DNA of 64,000 nt from Paraburkholderia fynbosensis (GCF_902859935.1 NZ_CADIKI010000019.1:62001-126000); one strand, 5' to 3'. Numbered from the stretch's first letter, positions 49,396 to 58,190 are shown. The notes: generated by a model not told the origin, from the sequence alone. Translations and numbers: made by a program.

Positions 49396-50520
49396 ATGAC
49401 CAGCCCCGCAACCATTACCTGGCCCGAAGCCGACGGCCCCCGCACCGCACGCTGGCGTTCCGAAGCCGCCGTGCCGCCGCCCAAACGTGTCATCGTCGCT
49501 GACGACCGTACCACCGCCGATTCGGCCTACCGCCTCGCCTGCGAAGGCACCGCGCTGCTGTGGAACGGCGACTTCCAGAACGCTCGTCAGTTGCTCCAGG
49601 CGGTCACGCGCCGGCTCGAGCGCAAACCGCGCAAGCAGGGCGAAACGCCGGTCGACGCGTTCAACCTGCATCGTCAGGCGCAGTCGCAACGCGCGCGCAC
49701 GCTCGGCATGATCCTGATTCCGCTCGACGCCGCTTACGGCATTCCACTGCGCCGCGCACCCGACGTGCAGCAGGCCTGTACGGAAACCTACGGCCCGCCC
49801 AACGACGAGGCGTCGGTCGTGTCGCTGCGCGAACTGCTCGGTCTGATTGGCGCGTTCGAGTGGCGCAAGAAGGGTGTCGAGATTCCCGCGCTCGGCGAGC
49901 GCATCCATCCCCACTACGGCGTGTTTTCGCCGGTGCGTGGTGAGTACGTCGAGCTCGTCGCGCGCACGCCGCTGCCGTCGCTGAACAAGGCGTTCGACAT
50001 CGGCACCGGGACCGGTGTGTTGGCCGCGCTGCTCGCCAAACGCGGCGTGAAGAAAATCGTCGCGACCGATCAGGACCCGCGAGCGCTCGCCTGTGCGCGC
50101 GAGAACCTCACGCGCCTCGGCTGCGACCAGCAGGTCGAGGTCGTGCAGGCGGATCTGTTTCCCGAAGGCCGGGCGCCGCTCGTCGTGTGCAACCCTCCAT
50201 GGGTGCCGGCACGACCCGCCTCGCCGATCGAATATGCGGTCTACGATCCGGAAAGCCGCATGCTGCTCGGCTTCCTGAACGGCCTCGCGGAGCATTTGTC
50301 GCCGGGCGGAGAGGGCTGGCTGATCCTGTCGGATTTCGCTGAGCATCTCGGCTTGCGGTCGCGCGAATGGCTGCTTGCTGCAATCGAAAAGGCCGCGCTG
50401 ACGGTGGTGGGACGCGAGGATATTCGCCCGCTCCATCCGAAGTCGACCGATGAGACCGATGCGCTACACGCGGCGCGGGCGGCCGAGGTGACGTCGTTGT
50501 GGCGACTCAAGGCGCGTTAA
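49396..50520 (+). CDS. SAM-dependent methyltransferase with NPPW motif
   Basis: 374-residue class I methyltransferase. The SAM-binding motif I DIGTGTG is at 201-207 and the NPPW motif (266-269), typical of N-methyltransferases acting on amino groups of nucleobases or on glutamine/asparagine amide, follows. The N-terminal 190 residues are additional, with ACEGTALLWNGDFQNARQLLQA and HPHYGVFSPVRGEYVEL. It resembles HemK/PrmC/RlmF-like enzymes, but the target cannot be named. The frame starts after a repeat-bearing gap. Confidence 0.88.
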   Translation: MTSPATITWPEADGPRTARWRSEAAVPPPKRVIVADDRTTADSAYRLACEGTALLWNGDFQNARQLLQAVTRRLERKPRKQGETPVDAFNLHRQAQSQRARTLGMILIPLDAAYGIPLRRAPDVQQACTETYGPPNDEASVVSLRELLGLIGAFEWRKKGVEIPALGERIHPHYGVFSPVRGEYVELVARTPLPSLNKAFDIGTGTGVLAALLAKRGVKKIVATDQDPRALACARENLTRLGCDQQVEVVQADLFPEGRAPLVVCNPPWVPARPASPIEYAVYDPESRMLLGFLNGLAEHLSPGGEGWLILSDFAEHLGLRSREWLLAAIEKAALTVVGREDIRPLHPKSTDETDALHAARAAEVTSLWRLKAR

Positions 50521-50879
50521 GCGGATGAGGCGGGCGAGGCGGGGCGCGATGCGTTGGCGCGGCTGAGAGGCGGCGCGTCGCACATCACGCTGACGCGCCT
50601 CGCGTCTCGGGAAACCTCGTGATACGCCACACGGCAGCGCCGTCGTTGTGGTCCCAAAAGCGTATTGGCGGTCAAAAAGTCGGCAAGCGGTGCGTGTGCC
50701 GCGAAACGAGAACGCTGCGTCGCTGCGCATCACGCCGGTGTGTCTCGCGTCTTAACGCTTGCGATACGCCACATGTCAGCCGTGCCGCTATCGCGCCCAA
50801 AGCACCTCAGTTGATTGCACGCGAAAGAAATGGTGAGGCGTGCTGCCGCGAGATTAGAAAGCGGCGACCCGCGGCGGCA
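50521..50879. other. Region of decayed tandem copies between two genes
   Basis: 360 bp without a gene, lying between the converging methyltransferase and flavoprotein genes. It contains two decayed copies of the 3' end of the flavoprotein gene (from 50583 and 50728, spacing 145 and 150 bp to the gene's own end at 50878). No frame has a known domain. Confidence 0.55.
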
Positions 50880-50945
50880 TCACGCCAGCGCGCCGCGCGC
50901 CTTAAGCGCCTTTAGATACGCCGCAGCCCCCGTGCCGGCCACCAA
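50583..50945. repeat. Three degenerate ~145-150-bp tandem copies covering the flavoprotein 3' end
   Basis: Blocks starting CATCACGC occur at 50583, 50728 and 50878. Each has CGCG(T/C)CT, then GATACGCC(A/G)CA about 37 bp on, and GCCG behind. The third copy is the end of the flavoprotein gene (stop at 50880). Spacers between the first two also align in part (GGCGTG-TGCCGCGA). This indicates old tandem duplication followed by decay. Confidence 0.6.
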
Positions 50946-52160
50946 TCCACTGGCAAAACAGGCCGTAAGCAGATAACCGCCAGTGGGTGCCTCCCAATCG
51001 AGCATCTCCCCGGCACAAAACACGCCGGGCAGCCGCGCGATCATCAGATGCGCGTCGAGCGCCTCGAACGGGATCCCGCCAGCAGTGCTGATCGCTTCCG
51101 CGATAGGCCGGGCGCGCGTGAACCGCACCGGGAGCGCCTTGATCGCATGCGCGAGGCCGTGTACGTCAGCAAACGCCTCCTTCGACAAAATCTCGTGCAG
51201 CAAAGCCAGCTTTACGCCGCCAATCCCGATTCTTCCGTGCAGGTGACTTGCCATCGAGCGCGAGCCGCGCGGCCGCGTCACTTCAGCGACGACTCGCTCG
51301 AGCGTCAAGCCCGGCGCCAGATCCAGCTCGATCGTCGCCTCGCCGTCGGCCAGAATCCGCTCGCGGATCGTCGCCGACATCGCGTAAATCAGGCTCCCTT
51401 CGAGGCCCGTTTCGGTCAGAAGTATTTCACCTTGTCGACTGTGGACTTTATTGTCTACGTCGGTGAGCGTGATGACGACCGGCTTGATCGGCTGACCGGC
51501 AAAACGCTCGCGCAGATATGGACTCCAGTCGGCGTCGAAGCCGCAGTTCGCGGGCCGCAGCGGCGTCACCGGCACCTGATGGGCGGCCATCGGCGGCACC
51601 CACGCACCGTCCGATCCGAGGCGCGGCCAGCTTGCGCCGCCGAGCGCGAACACGACGGCATCGCAAGTCACGGTGTGCTCGCCGTCGGGCGTCTCGAACC
51701 GCAGCGTGTGCGCGGTGGCGTCGTCCGCGTCGGGACCCCAGCCGCGCCACTTGTGCCGCATATGAAACCGCACGCCCGTCTCACGCAGCCGATGCAGCCA
51801 CGCGCGCAGCATCGGCGCGGCTTTCATATCGGTGGGAAACACGCGCCCGGAACTGCCGACGAAAGTGTCGACCCCCAGATCCCGCAACCACGCCCGCAGC
51901 GCGTCGGGTCCGAAGACGTCCAGCAGCGGCGCGATTCGTTCGCGGCGCGCGCCGTAGCGGTCGAGAAACGGCTCGCGCGACTCCGAATGCGTGATGTTCA
52001 TGCCGCCTTTGCCCGCCATCAGGAACTTGCGGCCGACCGACGGCATCGCGTCGTAGACGTCGACTTGCACGCCCTGCCGGGCGAGTGCCTCGGCCGCCAT
52101 CAGGCCGGCGGGGCCGCCGCCGATCACGGCGACAAGGGCGGAATCCAAGGAAGAGCGCAT
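50880..52160 (-). CDS. HI0933/YhiN-type FAD-dependent oxidoreductase
   Basis: 426-residue flavoprotein of the HI0933 (YhiN) family, of unknown reaction. The FAD fold VIGGGPAGLMAAEAL is at 12-26, followed by VGRKFLMAGKGGMNITHSE, the family signature. Other marks are FVGSSGRVFPTDMKAAPML and the C-terminal GVFCAGEMLDWEAPTGGYLLTACFASG. The frame is open 56 codons upstream (to 52328), but that part is Pro/Arg-rich; the FAD fold fixes the start. It contains a copy of the 36-bp element (51425-51460), which encodes VDNKVHSRQGE, and decayed copies of its 3' end lie downstream. Confidence 0.88.
   Translation of the reverse strand: MRSSLDSALVAVIGGGPAGLMAAEALARQGVQVDVYDAMPSVGRKFLMAGKGGMNITHSESREPFLDRYGARRERIAPLLDVFGPDALRAWLRDLGVDTFVGSSGRVFPTDMKAAPMLRAWLHRLRETGVRFHMRHKWRGWGPDADDATAHTLRFETPDGEHTVTCDAVVFALGGASWPRLGSDGAWVPPMAAHQVPVTPLRPANCGFDADWSPYLRERFAGQPIKPVVITLTDVDNKVHSRQGEILLTETGLEGSLIYAMSATIRERILADGEATIELDLAPGLTLERVVAEVTRPRGSRSMASHLHGRIGIGGVKLALLHEILSKEAFADVHGLAHAIKALPVRFTRARPIAEAISTAGGIPFEALDAHLMIARLPGVFCAGEMLDWEAPTGGYLLTACFASGLVAGTGAAAYLKALKARGALA
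51425..51460. repeat. 36-bp dispersed element, copy inside the flavoprotein gene
   Basis: Matches the element at 49181-49216 in 31 of 36 bases. On the coding strand it encodes the stretch around VDNKVHSRQGE. The reading of both copies in the same frame keeps VDNK-H-RQGE. Confidence 0.7.
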
Positions 52161-52587
52161 GCGGTCCTGCGGATAAGCGGAAGGAAGAAGCGGCGCGCCT
52201 GCCGGAACGATCCCGAGCGGCGCGAAGGGCGCTATTTTCACACCGCGCACGGCACAGGGCAAACGTACGGCCAACACCGAAGGCCGGAAAAAGCTGCGTT
52301 CAGGGGCTTGCGCAGCCGTCCGGCGCACGTTCGCATCTGTGTTCCAGACCCGCGCGACCTATACTTTCAAATACCTTCCCTCGGACGCCGCGCGCGTCTT
52401 TCTCGCATCAAAACCAAGCCACCGACTGCCTAGCGCCCCGACGCGGCCACCGCTGCGATCAATGCTGCACGCAAGGCCGGGAAATATCGGCATCGCGGCG
52501 ATCGCCGCCGCGCGACGGCCGGCGTCATGGCTCGCGCGTGCGCCGCTCGCGCGGAGGGTCGATTGTTGAAAAATCAAGGAGCCAGCC
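52161..52587. other. Intergenic region between divergent genes
   Basis: 427 bp between the minus-strand flavoprotein gene and the plus-strand DUF1059 gene. I see no gene. A TATACT near 52360 is a possible -10 for the plus strand, without a good -35. The frame extending from the flavoprotein is open but has a biased, Pro/Arg-rich composition. Confidence 0.4.
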
Positions 52588-52797
52588 ATGAGCCGCAAAT
52601 ACATCGATTGCCGCGAATTCCCGAGCGAAATGAACTGCACCGTCGCGCTATCCGCCGACAGCGACAGCGAATTGCTCGAAGCCGCCGTGCAGCACGCCGT
52701 TGCGGTCCACAAGCACTCGGATTCGCCGGAACTGCGTTCGCAACTCAAGACGCTGTTTCATGAAGGCACACCGCCGGTTGAGGCGCCGCGTGCGTGA
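52588..52797 (+). CDS. DUF1059 family small protein
   Basis: 69-residue protein beginning MSRKYIDCREFPSEMNCTVAL, the conserved start of the DUF1059 family, with Cys9 and Cys17. It continues with EAAVQHAVAVHKHSDSPELR and ends GTPPVEAPRA. Function unknown; the two cysteines and single His segment suggest metal or redox chemistry but nothing is proven. A strong AAGGAG ribosome site precedes the ATG. Confidence 0.9.
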   Translation: MSRKYIDCREFPSEMNCTVALSADSDSELLEAAVQHAVAVHKHSDSPELRSQLKTLFHEGTPPVEAPRA

Positions 52798-52905
52798 GGG
52801 AATCGTCCTTGCGAACGAAAGATGTCTCGTGCGACCCGGGCGCGCGGCTTGCAGCCGTCGCCCGCGCGGATCGCTGCGTTCTCGCGTAAGGGGTTCTCCT
52901 GAGCG

Positions 52906-53226
52906 CTAGCCGGGGTACGCCTCGTCCACCTTCAGCCCGGCGAGCTTGAAGATGACCCGCAGCGTTTGCGGTTTGATGTCGCGTCGCGACGCGAGCGTGG
53001 TCATCACGAAGTCGAGCACTTTGGCGTACTTGAGCATCGTCAGACACGTTTCCATGTCGACGCTGCCATCGCGCATGACTTCGGCGAGGCGCAGCATTTC
53101 GGTGGAGATGTCGCGCGCCATCTCCAGTTCGAGTTGCTGCTTCTCCGACCAGGCGGGCGTCGCGATGAGCTTCGCCAGCATTTCCTGAAATTTTTGTTCC
53201 ACGTTTCCGTTGGGTACCGTATCCAT
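52906..53226 (-). CDS. Conserved hypothetical alpha-helical protein
   Basis: 106-residue all-helical protein without signal or membrane segment. It has EQKFQEMLAKLIATPAWSEKQQLELEMARDIS and ends FKLAGLKVDEAYPG. I do not recognise the family. The in-frame ATG at 53244 would add six residues. It faces the DUF1059 gene and is divergent from the methyltransferase gene 380 bp away. The codon use is normal for the genome, so it is likely real. Confidence 0.65.
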   Translation of the reverse strand: MDTVPNGNVEQKFQEMLAKLIATPAWSEKQQLELEMARDISTEMLRLAEVMRDGSVDMETCLTMLKYAKVLDFVMTTLASRRDIKPQTLRVIFKLAGLKVDEAYPG

Positions 53227-53609
53227 TGCCGCCTCTTCTATCATCCGAGCACGCGTCCGGTTGAAGTCTCGGCGCGCTGCTGGTTACGTAACGTTCGGCC
53301 CGCTTTCTGAGGCCGTCCTCCCCACATGCATTCGGTTCGCGTGATCGGTGCCACGGCCGGCAGCTTCTTGTTATCGGCGACACGGCTTGCGGGATCGGCC
53401 GAAGCCGGGGCGCAAGCTGTTTTCAGTCACTTTCGGCACGTTTCCCATGATGCTTTTCGAGCAGGAAGCGTTCCAGGTTGATGCATTTCTCGCATGGGCT
53501 CCGCGGCTCGCTGGGTGAGCGAGTCGCAGTTTGGGTAAACTGGCAGCAACTTTTCCCTTTTTCCGTCATCTGTCGCACGTTCGCGTTGCAATTGTTGGCG
53601 GTACCTACG
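53227..53609. other. Intergenic region between divergent genes
   Basis: About 380 bp between the minus-strand helical protein and the plus-strand methyltransferase. I see no gene. The frame to 53478 extends the methyltransferase by 44 codons, but that stretch does not resemble the family. A small perfect hairpin (CTCGCT...AGCGAG near 53510) is the only structure. Confidence 0.4.
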
Positions 53610-54452
53610 ATGTCCAGCAAAACCCACGAAATCCGTCCGAACCAATCCGTCGAGTTGCTGAAGGAACTCCATATCCTCACGCGCGACGGCAAAATGAACC
53701 AGGACAGCCGCCGCAAGCTGAAGCAGGTCTATCACCTGTTCCAGTTCATCGAGCCGCTGCTCAAAGACCTCAAGGACAAGCAAGGCGCCTTGACGCTCGT
53801 CGACCACGGCGCGGGCAAGTCATACCTAGGTTTTATTCTTTACGATCTTTTCTTCAAGGAGTTTCAGAGTGCGGCGGGTGGGGCTTCACACATTTACGGC
53901 ATTGAAACCCGCGAAGATCTCGTTACGAAGTCCGAAGAATTGGCCGCGCGGCTGGGTTTCACGGGGATGTCGTTTCTGAACCTGTCGGTCGCGGAGTCGA
54001 TTTCGTCGACGCGATTGCCGGCGCAGATCGACATCGTGACGGCGCTGCACGCGTGCAATACCGCTACCGACGACGCGATCCGGTTCGCGCTCGACAAGCG
54101 GGCCAAGTACATCGTAGTGGTGCCATGCTGTCAGGCCGAGGTGGCCGGCGTGCTACGGCAGAACAAGGGCAAGTCGCTCGGCAACGCGTTGACGGAGATC
54201 TGGCGGCACCCGTTGCACACGCGGGAATTTGGCAGCCAGATCACGAATGTGCTGCGCTGTCTGCAGCTCGAGGCGCATGGGTATCAGGTCAGCGTGACCG
54301 AACTGGTCGGCTGGGAGCATTCGATGAAAAACGAGTTGATCATCGCGCAGTACAAGGATCTGCCGCGGCGCCGGCCGGCCGAACGCCTCAACGAAGTGAT
54401 GGACACGCTCGGTATTCAGGAGTTGAAAGAGCGGTTTTTTGTCGAGGCCTGA
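53610..54452 (+). CDS. SAM-dependent methyltransferase, METTL25/RRNAD1-like (Methyltransf_32)
   Basis: 280-residue methyltransferase. Motif I is VDHGAGKS (64-71), followed by the IYGIETREDLV acid-loop, ALHACNTATDDAI (145-157) and PCCQ (172-175), a set characteristic of the Methyltransf_32 family, whose better-known members act on RNA in eukaryotes. The bacterial target is unknown. The C-terminal 60 residues end in ELKERFFVEA. The start is fixed by the family; an upstream extension of 44 codons exists. Confidence 0.87.
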   Translation: MSSKTHEIRPNQSVELLKELHILTRDGKMNQDSRRKLKQVYHLFQFIEPLLKDLKDKQGALTLVDHGAGKSYLGFILYDLFFKEFQSAAGGASHIYGIETREDLVTKSEELAARLGFTGMSFLNLSVAESISSTRLPAQIDIVTALHACNTATDDAIRFALDKRAKYIVVVPCCQAEVAGVLRQNKGKSLGNALTEIWRHPLHTREFGSQITNVLRCLQLEAHGYQVSVTELVGWEHSMKNELIIAQYKDLPRRRPAERLNEVMDTLGIQELKERFFVEA

Positions 54453-54569
54453 TGTGATGTGTTCCGGCCGATGAGGTGAGGCTTCTTCAGTGAGAAAGGC
54501 GGCTTTTACGGGCGAGCGCCATGCGCGCCGCCGGGATTGCATTGCCGCTCTCTGTCCCCGCGCTTACGT

Positions 54570-55124
54570 TCAGCGCTTCATCAATTCGTTCCAGCCTGCA
54601 AGACCGATTCGCCGCAACGTCGCCTGATTGCGCTCGTAAATATCTTCGGCATCGGGGAACGCCTGAACCGCTCTCTCGATGCTGTCTTCGCGCAGCAGAT
54701 GCAGAATCGGACAGGGCGCCCGATTCGTGTAGTTCTCGATATCGTCCGGGGCGCTGCCTTCGAACTGGTAAGAGGGGTGAAAGCTCGCGATCTGAACGAC
54801 ACCTTCGAGCCGAAGCTGCTTGATGAGCCGGTCGGCGAAAAACAGGCAATCGTTGAAGTCGAGAAAATCTCCGAGCGCGTGCGGCAGGATCAGCAGCGTG
54901 GTGTCGACGGCCTCCGGATCGGCGGCCACCAGCGTCTGCAACTCCGCTTCGAGATCGGTCAAGACGGCTTCCATCTCCACGGCCTCGCTCACGGCGTAGC
55001 GAATTTGCCCCTTCGCGTGCACGGCTTTCGCGAAAGGACACAAATTGAGTCCGATCACGGCCTCGGTCAGCCAGTGACGGGTGGCGGCAACGACGGCATC
55101 GTGGGATTCGGCGGGCAACGGCAT
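54570..55124 (-). CDS. DUF1415 family protein
   Basis: 184-residue cytoplasmic protein of the DUF1415 family: ATRHWLTEAVIGLNLCPFAKAV with the CPFAK motif at 29-33, then DFLDFNDCLFFADRLI and SFHPSYQFEG, ending with LLREDSIERAV. No reaction is established for the family. Open frame further upstream overlaps the TetR gene's 3' end region, so the start is taken at the first Met before the conserved part. Confidence 0.88.
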   Translation of the reverse strand: MPLPAESHDAVVAATRHWLTEAVIGLNLCPFAKAVHAKGQIRYAVSEAVEMEAVLTDLEAELQTLVAADPEAVDTTLLILPHALGDFLDFNDCLFFADRLIKQLRLEGVVQIASFHPSYQFEGSAPDDIENYTNRAPCPILHLLREDSIERAVQAFPDAEDIYERNQATLRRIGLAGWNELMKR

Positions 55125-55266
55125 GGCAGGCGACACGGCGGATAAAAGGCGGGTGGGGAAAAGCACCATTCTAACGGCCCGAGCCGGCGCCGCTCTGCTC
55201 ACGGCGCGATCCCCGGCGCGCAAAAGGCGCAACCTCGGCTCGACCCCGGCTCGACCCCGCGTCAGA

Positions 55267-55908
55267 TCAAACCGCCCGCGTCCCACCGCATGCGGCGGCG
55301 ATCAACTGCGCGGCCACTTTCGGTGCGGCCAGGATAGGCCCGCATCCCGGGCCGTAAGTCTGGCTGGCCGCATAGACGCCCTCGATCACCAGGCCGAGTG
55401 CATTCGCGAGCGCCTCTGGATCGTTAGCGGCGGCCGCCGTCGACAGTTCGATGAGCCGTGCCATCAAACGCTGCTTGTTGCGAAAGACGAACTGCCGGGC
55501 CGGATGCGTGGGGTCCGAAAATTCCACCGACACGTTCACGAACGGACAGCCGCGATAGTCGTCCACCGACGCGCGCACCGAGAGGTCGTCGAAATACTGC
55601 TGAAGCTGCTTCGCCGGCTCGCCCGGATACTTGGCGAAACTCCTCTCCACGTAGCCGAAGAACCGCTCGTCCTGCTGTTCCAGATAGGCCATTACCAATT
55701 CGTCTTTCGACGAGAACTGGCGGTACAAACTCATCTTGTTCACGCCTGCACGCTCGACCACCGCGTCGACGCCGACCGTGCGCACGCCTTCGCGGTAGAA
55801 CAGCTCGCTCGCGGCGTGCAGCAGATTGCGCTGGGCCTGCGGCCCGGCCGTCTGCGCACCGCGCGCACGGGCTTTCCCGGTCGGCTTGGGAGTGTTGCTC
55901 TCGGACAT
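55267..55908 (-). CDS. TetR-family transcriptional repressor
   Basis: 213-residue TetR-type repressor. The helix-turn-helix is at about 44-63 (TVGVDAVVERAGVNKMSLYRQF), with the conserved YRQFSSKDEL hinge behind it; the C-terminal domain is divergent as usual. The frame is open 30 codons upstream, but the family start is MSESN. It is divergent from the MFS gene at 56069. A palindrome GTTAC-N6-GTAAC at 55949-55964 sits inside the promoter between them, so it most likely represses that transporter and itself. Confidence 0.9.
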   Translation of the reverse strand: MSESNTPKPTGKARARGAQTAGPQAQRNLLHAASELFYREGVRTVGVDAVVERAGVNKMSLYRQFSSKDELVMAYLEQQDERFFGYVERSFAKYPGEPAKQLQQYFDDLSVRASVDDYRGCPFVNVSVEFSDPTHPARQFVFRNKQRLMARLIELSTAAAANDPEALANALGLVIEGVYAASQTYGPGCGPILAAPKVAAQLIAAACGGTRAV

Positions 55909-55941
55909 GATGGACCGCCTGTTTGGAACTGAATTGACGCC

Positions 55942-55970
55942 TTGACATGTTACCGACCAGTAACTAACAT
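55942..55970 (+). promoter_or_regulatory. Promoter for the MFS gene with overlapping TetR operator
   Basis: TTGACA at 55942-55947 and TAACAT at 55965-55970 are separated by 17 bp, a near-consensus sigma70 promoter. Inside the spacer is the inverted repeat GTTAC (55949-55953), six bases, GTAAC (55960-55964). The start of transcription would be about 90 bp before the MFS ATG. A dimer bound here would block polymerase. Confidence 0.7.
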
Positions 55971-56068
55971 CGCAACACCATTGTGACTGATCTGTCACAA
56001 ATCATTTACGGAACCCGTAATAATACGAACGACGCAGCCTGCGAGGCGAAGCGTCGATTGGAGAACCA

Positions 56069-57352
56069 ATGAACTGGGCAGCGAGACTGATTGGCGGGCG
56101 GTTCCACTACGGTTGGTTGACAGTCGCGGTGGTGTTTCTGGTATTGCTGGCGGCGGCGGGCACGCGCGCCACGCCGAGCGTGATGATGTTGCCGCTCGAG
56201 CACCAGTTCGGCTGGAGCCGCGCGACGATCTCGCTGGCGATTTCCGTGAACATCGCACTCTACGGCCTGATGGGGCCGTTCGCGGCGGCGGCCATGCAAC
56301 GCTTCGGCGTGCGTCCCACGCTGCTCGTCGCGCTCGGCACGATGGCGTTGGGCGTAGCGCTGTCGTCGCTGATGACGCATCCGTGGCAGATGGTGCTGAT
56401 CTGGGGCGTGATGGTGGGCGGTTCGACCGGCGTCGCCGCACTATCGCTGTCCGCGACGGTGGTGACGCGCTGGTTCACCACGCGCCGCGGCCTCGTCATG
56501 GGCATTCTCACGGCCAGTTCGGCCACCGGCCAACTGGTGTTCCTGCCGATGCTCGCGGCCATCGCCGAGCATTACGGCTGGCGTCAGGTTGTGTGGGTCG
56601 TCGCACTCGCGGCGGCGGTGGTGATTCCGCTGGTCGCGTTTCTGCTGCCCGAGCGCCCGGCCGACATGAAACTGCGTCCGTATGGCGAACCGCACGACGC
56701 GCCGGTCGCGAGCACCGTCACCAAACAGAACCCGCTCGCCATCGCGTTCGGCACGCTGGCCATGGCGAGCAAAACCCGTGATTTCTGGCTGCTGTTTTTC
56801 AGCTTTTTTATCTGCGGCGCGAGCACCAACGGCTATGTCGGCACCCACTTGATCGCGATGTGCGGCGACTACGGCATGACCGAGGTGCAGGGTGCGTCGC
56901 TGCTCGCCGCGATGGGCATCTTCGATCTGTTCGGTACGACGCTCTCGGGCTGGTTGTCGGACCGCTTCAATAGCCGTGTGTTGCTGTTCTGGTATTACGG
57001 CTTGCGGGGCTTGTCGCTGATGTATTTGCCGCACGCGTTCGGTATCGACTTCTTCGGTCTGCCGTTGTTCGCCGTGTTCTACGGACTCGACTGGATCGCC
57101 ACCGTTCCGCCGACCGTGCGTCTTGCAACCGATGTGTACGGCAAGGAAGCGGCGCCCGTGGTGTTCGGCTGGGTGGTCGCGGGCCACCAGCTCGGCGCGG
57201 CATTCGCGGCGCTGGGCGCGGGCATGCTGCGCGCGAGCCTCGGCACCTATACGGTGGCGTCGATGATTTCGGGTGGGCTGTGTCTGGTCGCCGCGGTGAT
57301 CGTGTTGCGGATCAATCGGCCCGCGAAAGTGCCGCAGCCGCAGGCGGTGTAA
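56069..57352 (+). CDS. MFS transporter, TetR-regulated
   Basis: 427-residue major facilitator with twelve helices. The first half has RFHYGWLTVAVVFLVLLAAAGTRATPSVMM and the second the loop motif GWLSDRFNSRVLLFW. The group resembles oxalate/formate-antiporter-like MFS proteins (a 12-helix family often of unknown substrate). Its promoter carries a TetR-type operator, and the regulator is divergent. Such pairs usually respond to the transported compound, but the substrate is unknown. Confidence 0.87.
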   Translation: MNWAARLIGGRFHYGWLTVAVVFLVLLAAAGTRATPSVMMLPLEHQFGWSRATISLAISVNIALYGLMGPFAAAAMQRFGVRPTLLVALGTMALGVALSSLMTHPWQMVLIWGVMVGGSTGVAALSLSATVVTRWFTTRRGLVMGILTASSATGQLVFLPMLAAIAEHYGWRQVVWVVALAAAVVIPLVAFLLPERPADMKLRPYGEPHDAPVASTVTKQNPLAIAFGTLAMASKTRDFWLLFFSFFICGASTNGYVGTHLIAMCGDYGMTEVQGASLLAAMGIFDLFGTTLSGWLSDRFNSRVLLFWYYGLRGLSLMYLPHAFGIDFFGLPLFAVFYGLDWIATVPPTVRLATDVYGKEAAPVVFGWVVAGHQLGAAFAALGAGMLRASLGTYTVASMISGGLCLVAAVIVLRINRPAKVPQPQAV

Positions 57353-57389
57353 GGCTGCGCTGCGTAACGAAGCAACGAAGCAACATGGG

Positions 57390-57420
57390 ACGGCCACCGG
57401 GTGAATCCGGTGGCCGTTTC
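57390..57420 (+). terminator. Terminator behind the MFS gene
   Basis: ACGGCCACCGG (57390-57400) and CCGGTGGCCGT (57407-57417) form an 11-bp stem with a 6-nt loop, followed by TTTCCTTT. Reasonable Rho-independent terminator. Confidence 0.7.
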
Positions 57421-57541
57421 CTTTGGCAAGCCACGCGGAAACAAACTGACCGCTTGTTGGAGCGCGCGCGCCGAACCCCGGTTATGCTATGTGACCCCGG
57501 GCGACCGCCCGGCGATCATGAATTTCGACCGAGAGAAGCGC

Positions 57542-58135
57542 ATGACCAACAAACCCGCCCCTACCGAAGTTGCCATTCACGAGCTGATTGCGGGCCGCTG
57601 GAGCCCGCGCGCGTATTCGAGCGAGCCGGTGAGTCGCGAGCATTTGCGCTCCGTGCTCGAAGCGGCGCGCTGGGCGCCGTCTGCCTACAACGCGCAACCG
57701 TGGCGTTTTCTCGTCTTCGATCGCAGTGTCGATGAAGTTTCGTTCAAGCAGGCTTTCGCGACGCTGGTGCCGTTCAATCAGGGCTGGAATTCGCGCGCGC
57801 CGGTGCTGATCGCCGTGACCACGCACACGCTGACCAACAAGGGTGAAGTGAACCGCTGCGCCGCGTACGATGCCGGTTCCGCCGCCATGGCGCTGGTGTT
57901 GCAGGCACATGCGCTCGGGCTGGCCGCGCATCAGATGAGCGGCTTCGATCCTAACGCGTTCCGCACGACATTCGCGTTGCCGAACGACGTCGACGTGATC
58001 GCGATCATTTCGCTCGGCCATTACGGCGAAGTCGACAAGCTCGATCCGGTGCTGCGCGAGCGCGAGAAATCGGTGCGTCAGCGTCTGCCGCTGGCCGACG
58101 TCGCCTACGGCGGCGGCTGGAAGAAGGCTCTGTGA
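57542..58135 (+). CDS. Nitroreductase-family FMN oxidoreductase
   Basis: 197-residue flavoprotein of the nitroreductase family. The FMN-binding start RWSPRAYSSEPVSREHL and AARWAPSAYNAQPWRFLVF are typical, as is GLAAHQMSGFD and the end YGEVDKLDP. Substrates of such enzymes range from nitro compounds to quinones and cannot be told apart here. The frame is open 47 codons upstream, but the family begins here. Confidence 0.92.
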   Translation: MTNKPAPTEVAIHELIAGRWSPRAYSSEPVSREHLRSVLEAARWAPSAYNAQPWRFLVFDRSVDEVSFKQAFATLVPFNQGWNSRAPVLIAVTTHTLTNKGEVNRCAAYDAGSAAMALVLQAHALGLAAHQMSGFDPNAFRTTFALPNDVDVIAIISLGHYGEVDKLDPVLREREKSVRQRLPLADVAYGGGWKKAL

Positions 58136-58156
58136 GCGGTTCACCGCGCTAGATGC

Positions 58157-58190
58157 GAAAAAAGCGCGCGGCACCGTTCGCGCGTTGTTT
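58157..58190. terminator. Bidirectional terminator between nitroreductase and MFS genes
   Basis: CGCGCG (58165-58170) and CGCGCG (58179-58184) form a stem flanked by AAAAAA on the left and TTGTTTATT on the right, so it can act for both converging transcripts. Confidence 0.55.

Noticed and set aside
48932..49399. 155-codon plus-strand open frame before the methyltransferase gene.
   Set aside because: No ribosome site, no known domain, contains the 36-bp repeat and overlaps the start of the next gene.
49396..50520. Naming the methyltransferase PrmC/HemK or RlmF.
   Set aside because: The NPPW motif fits several amide and base methyltransferases, and the long N-terminal part does not decide between them.
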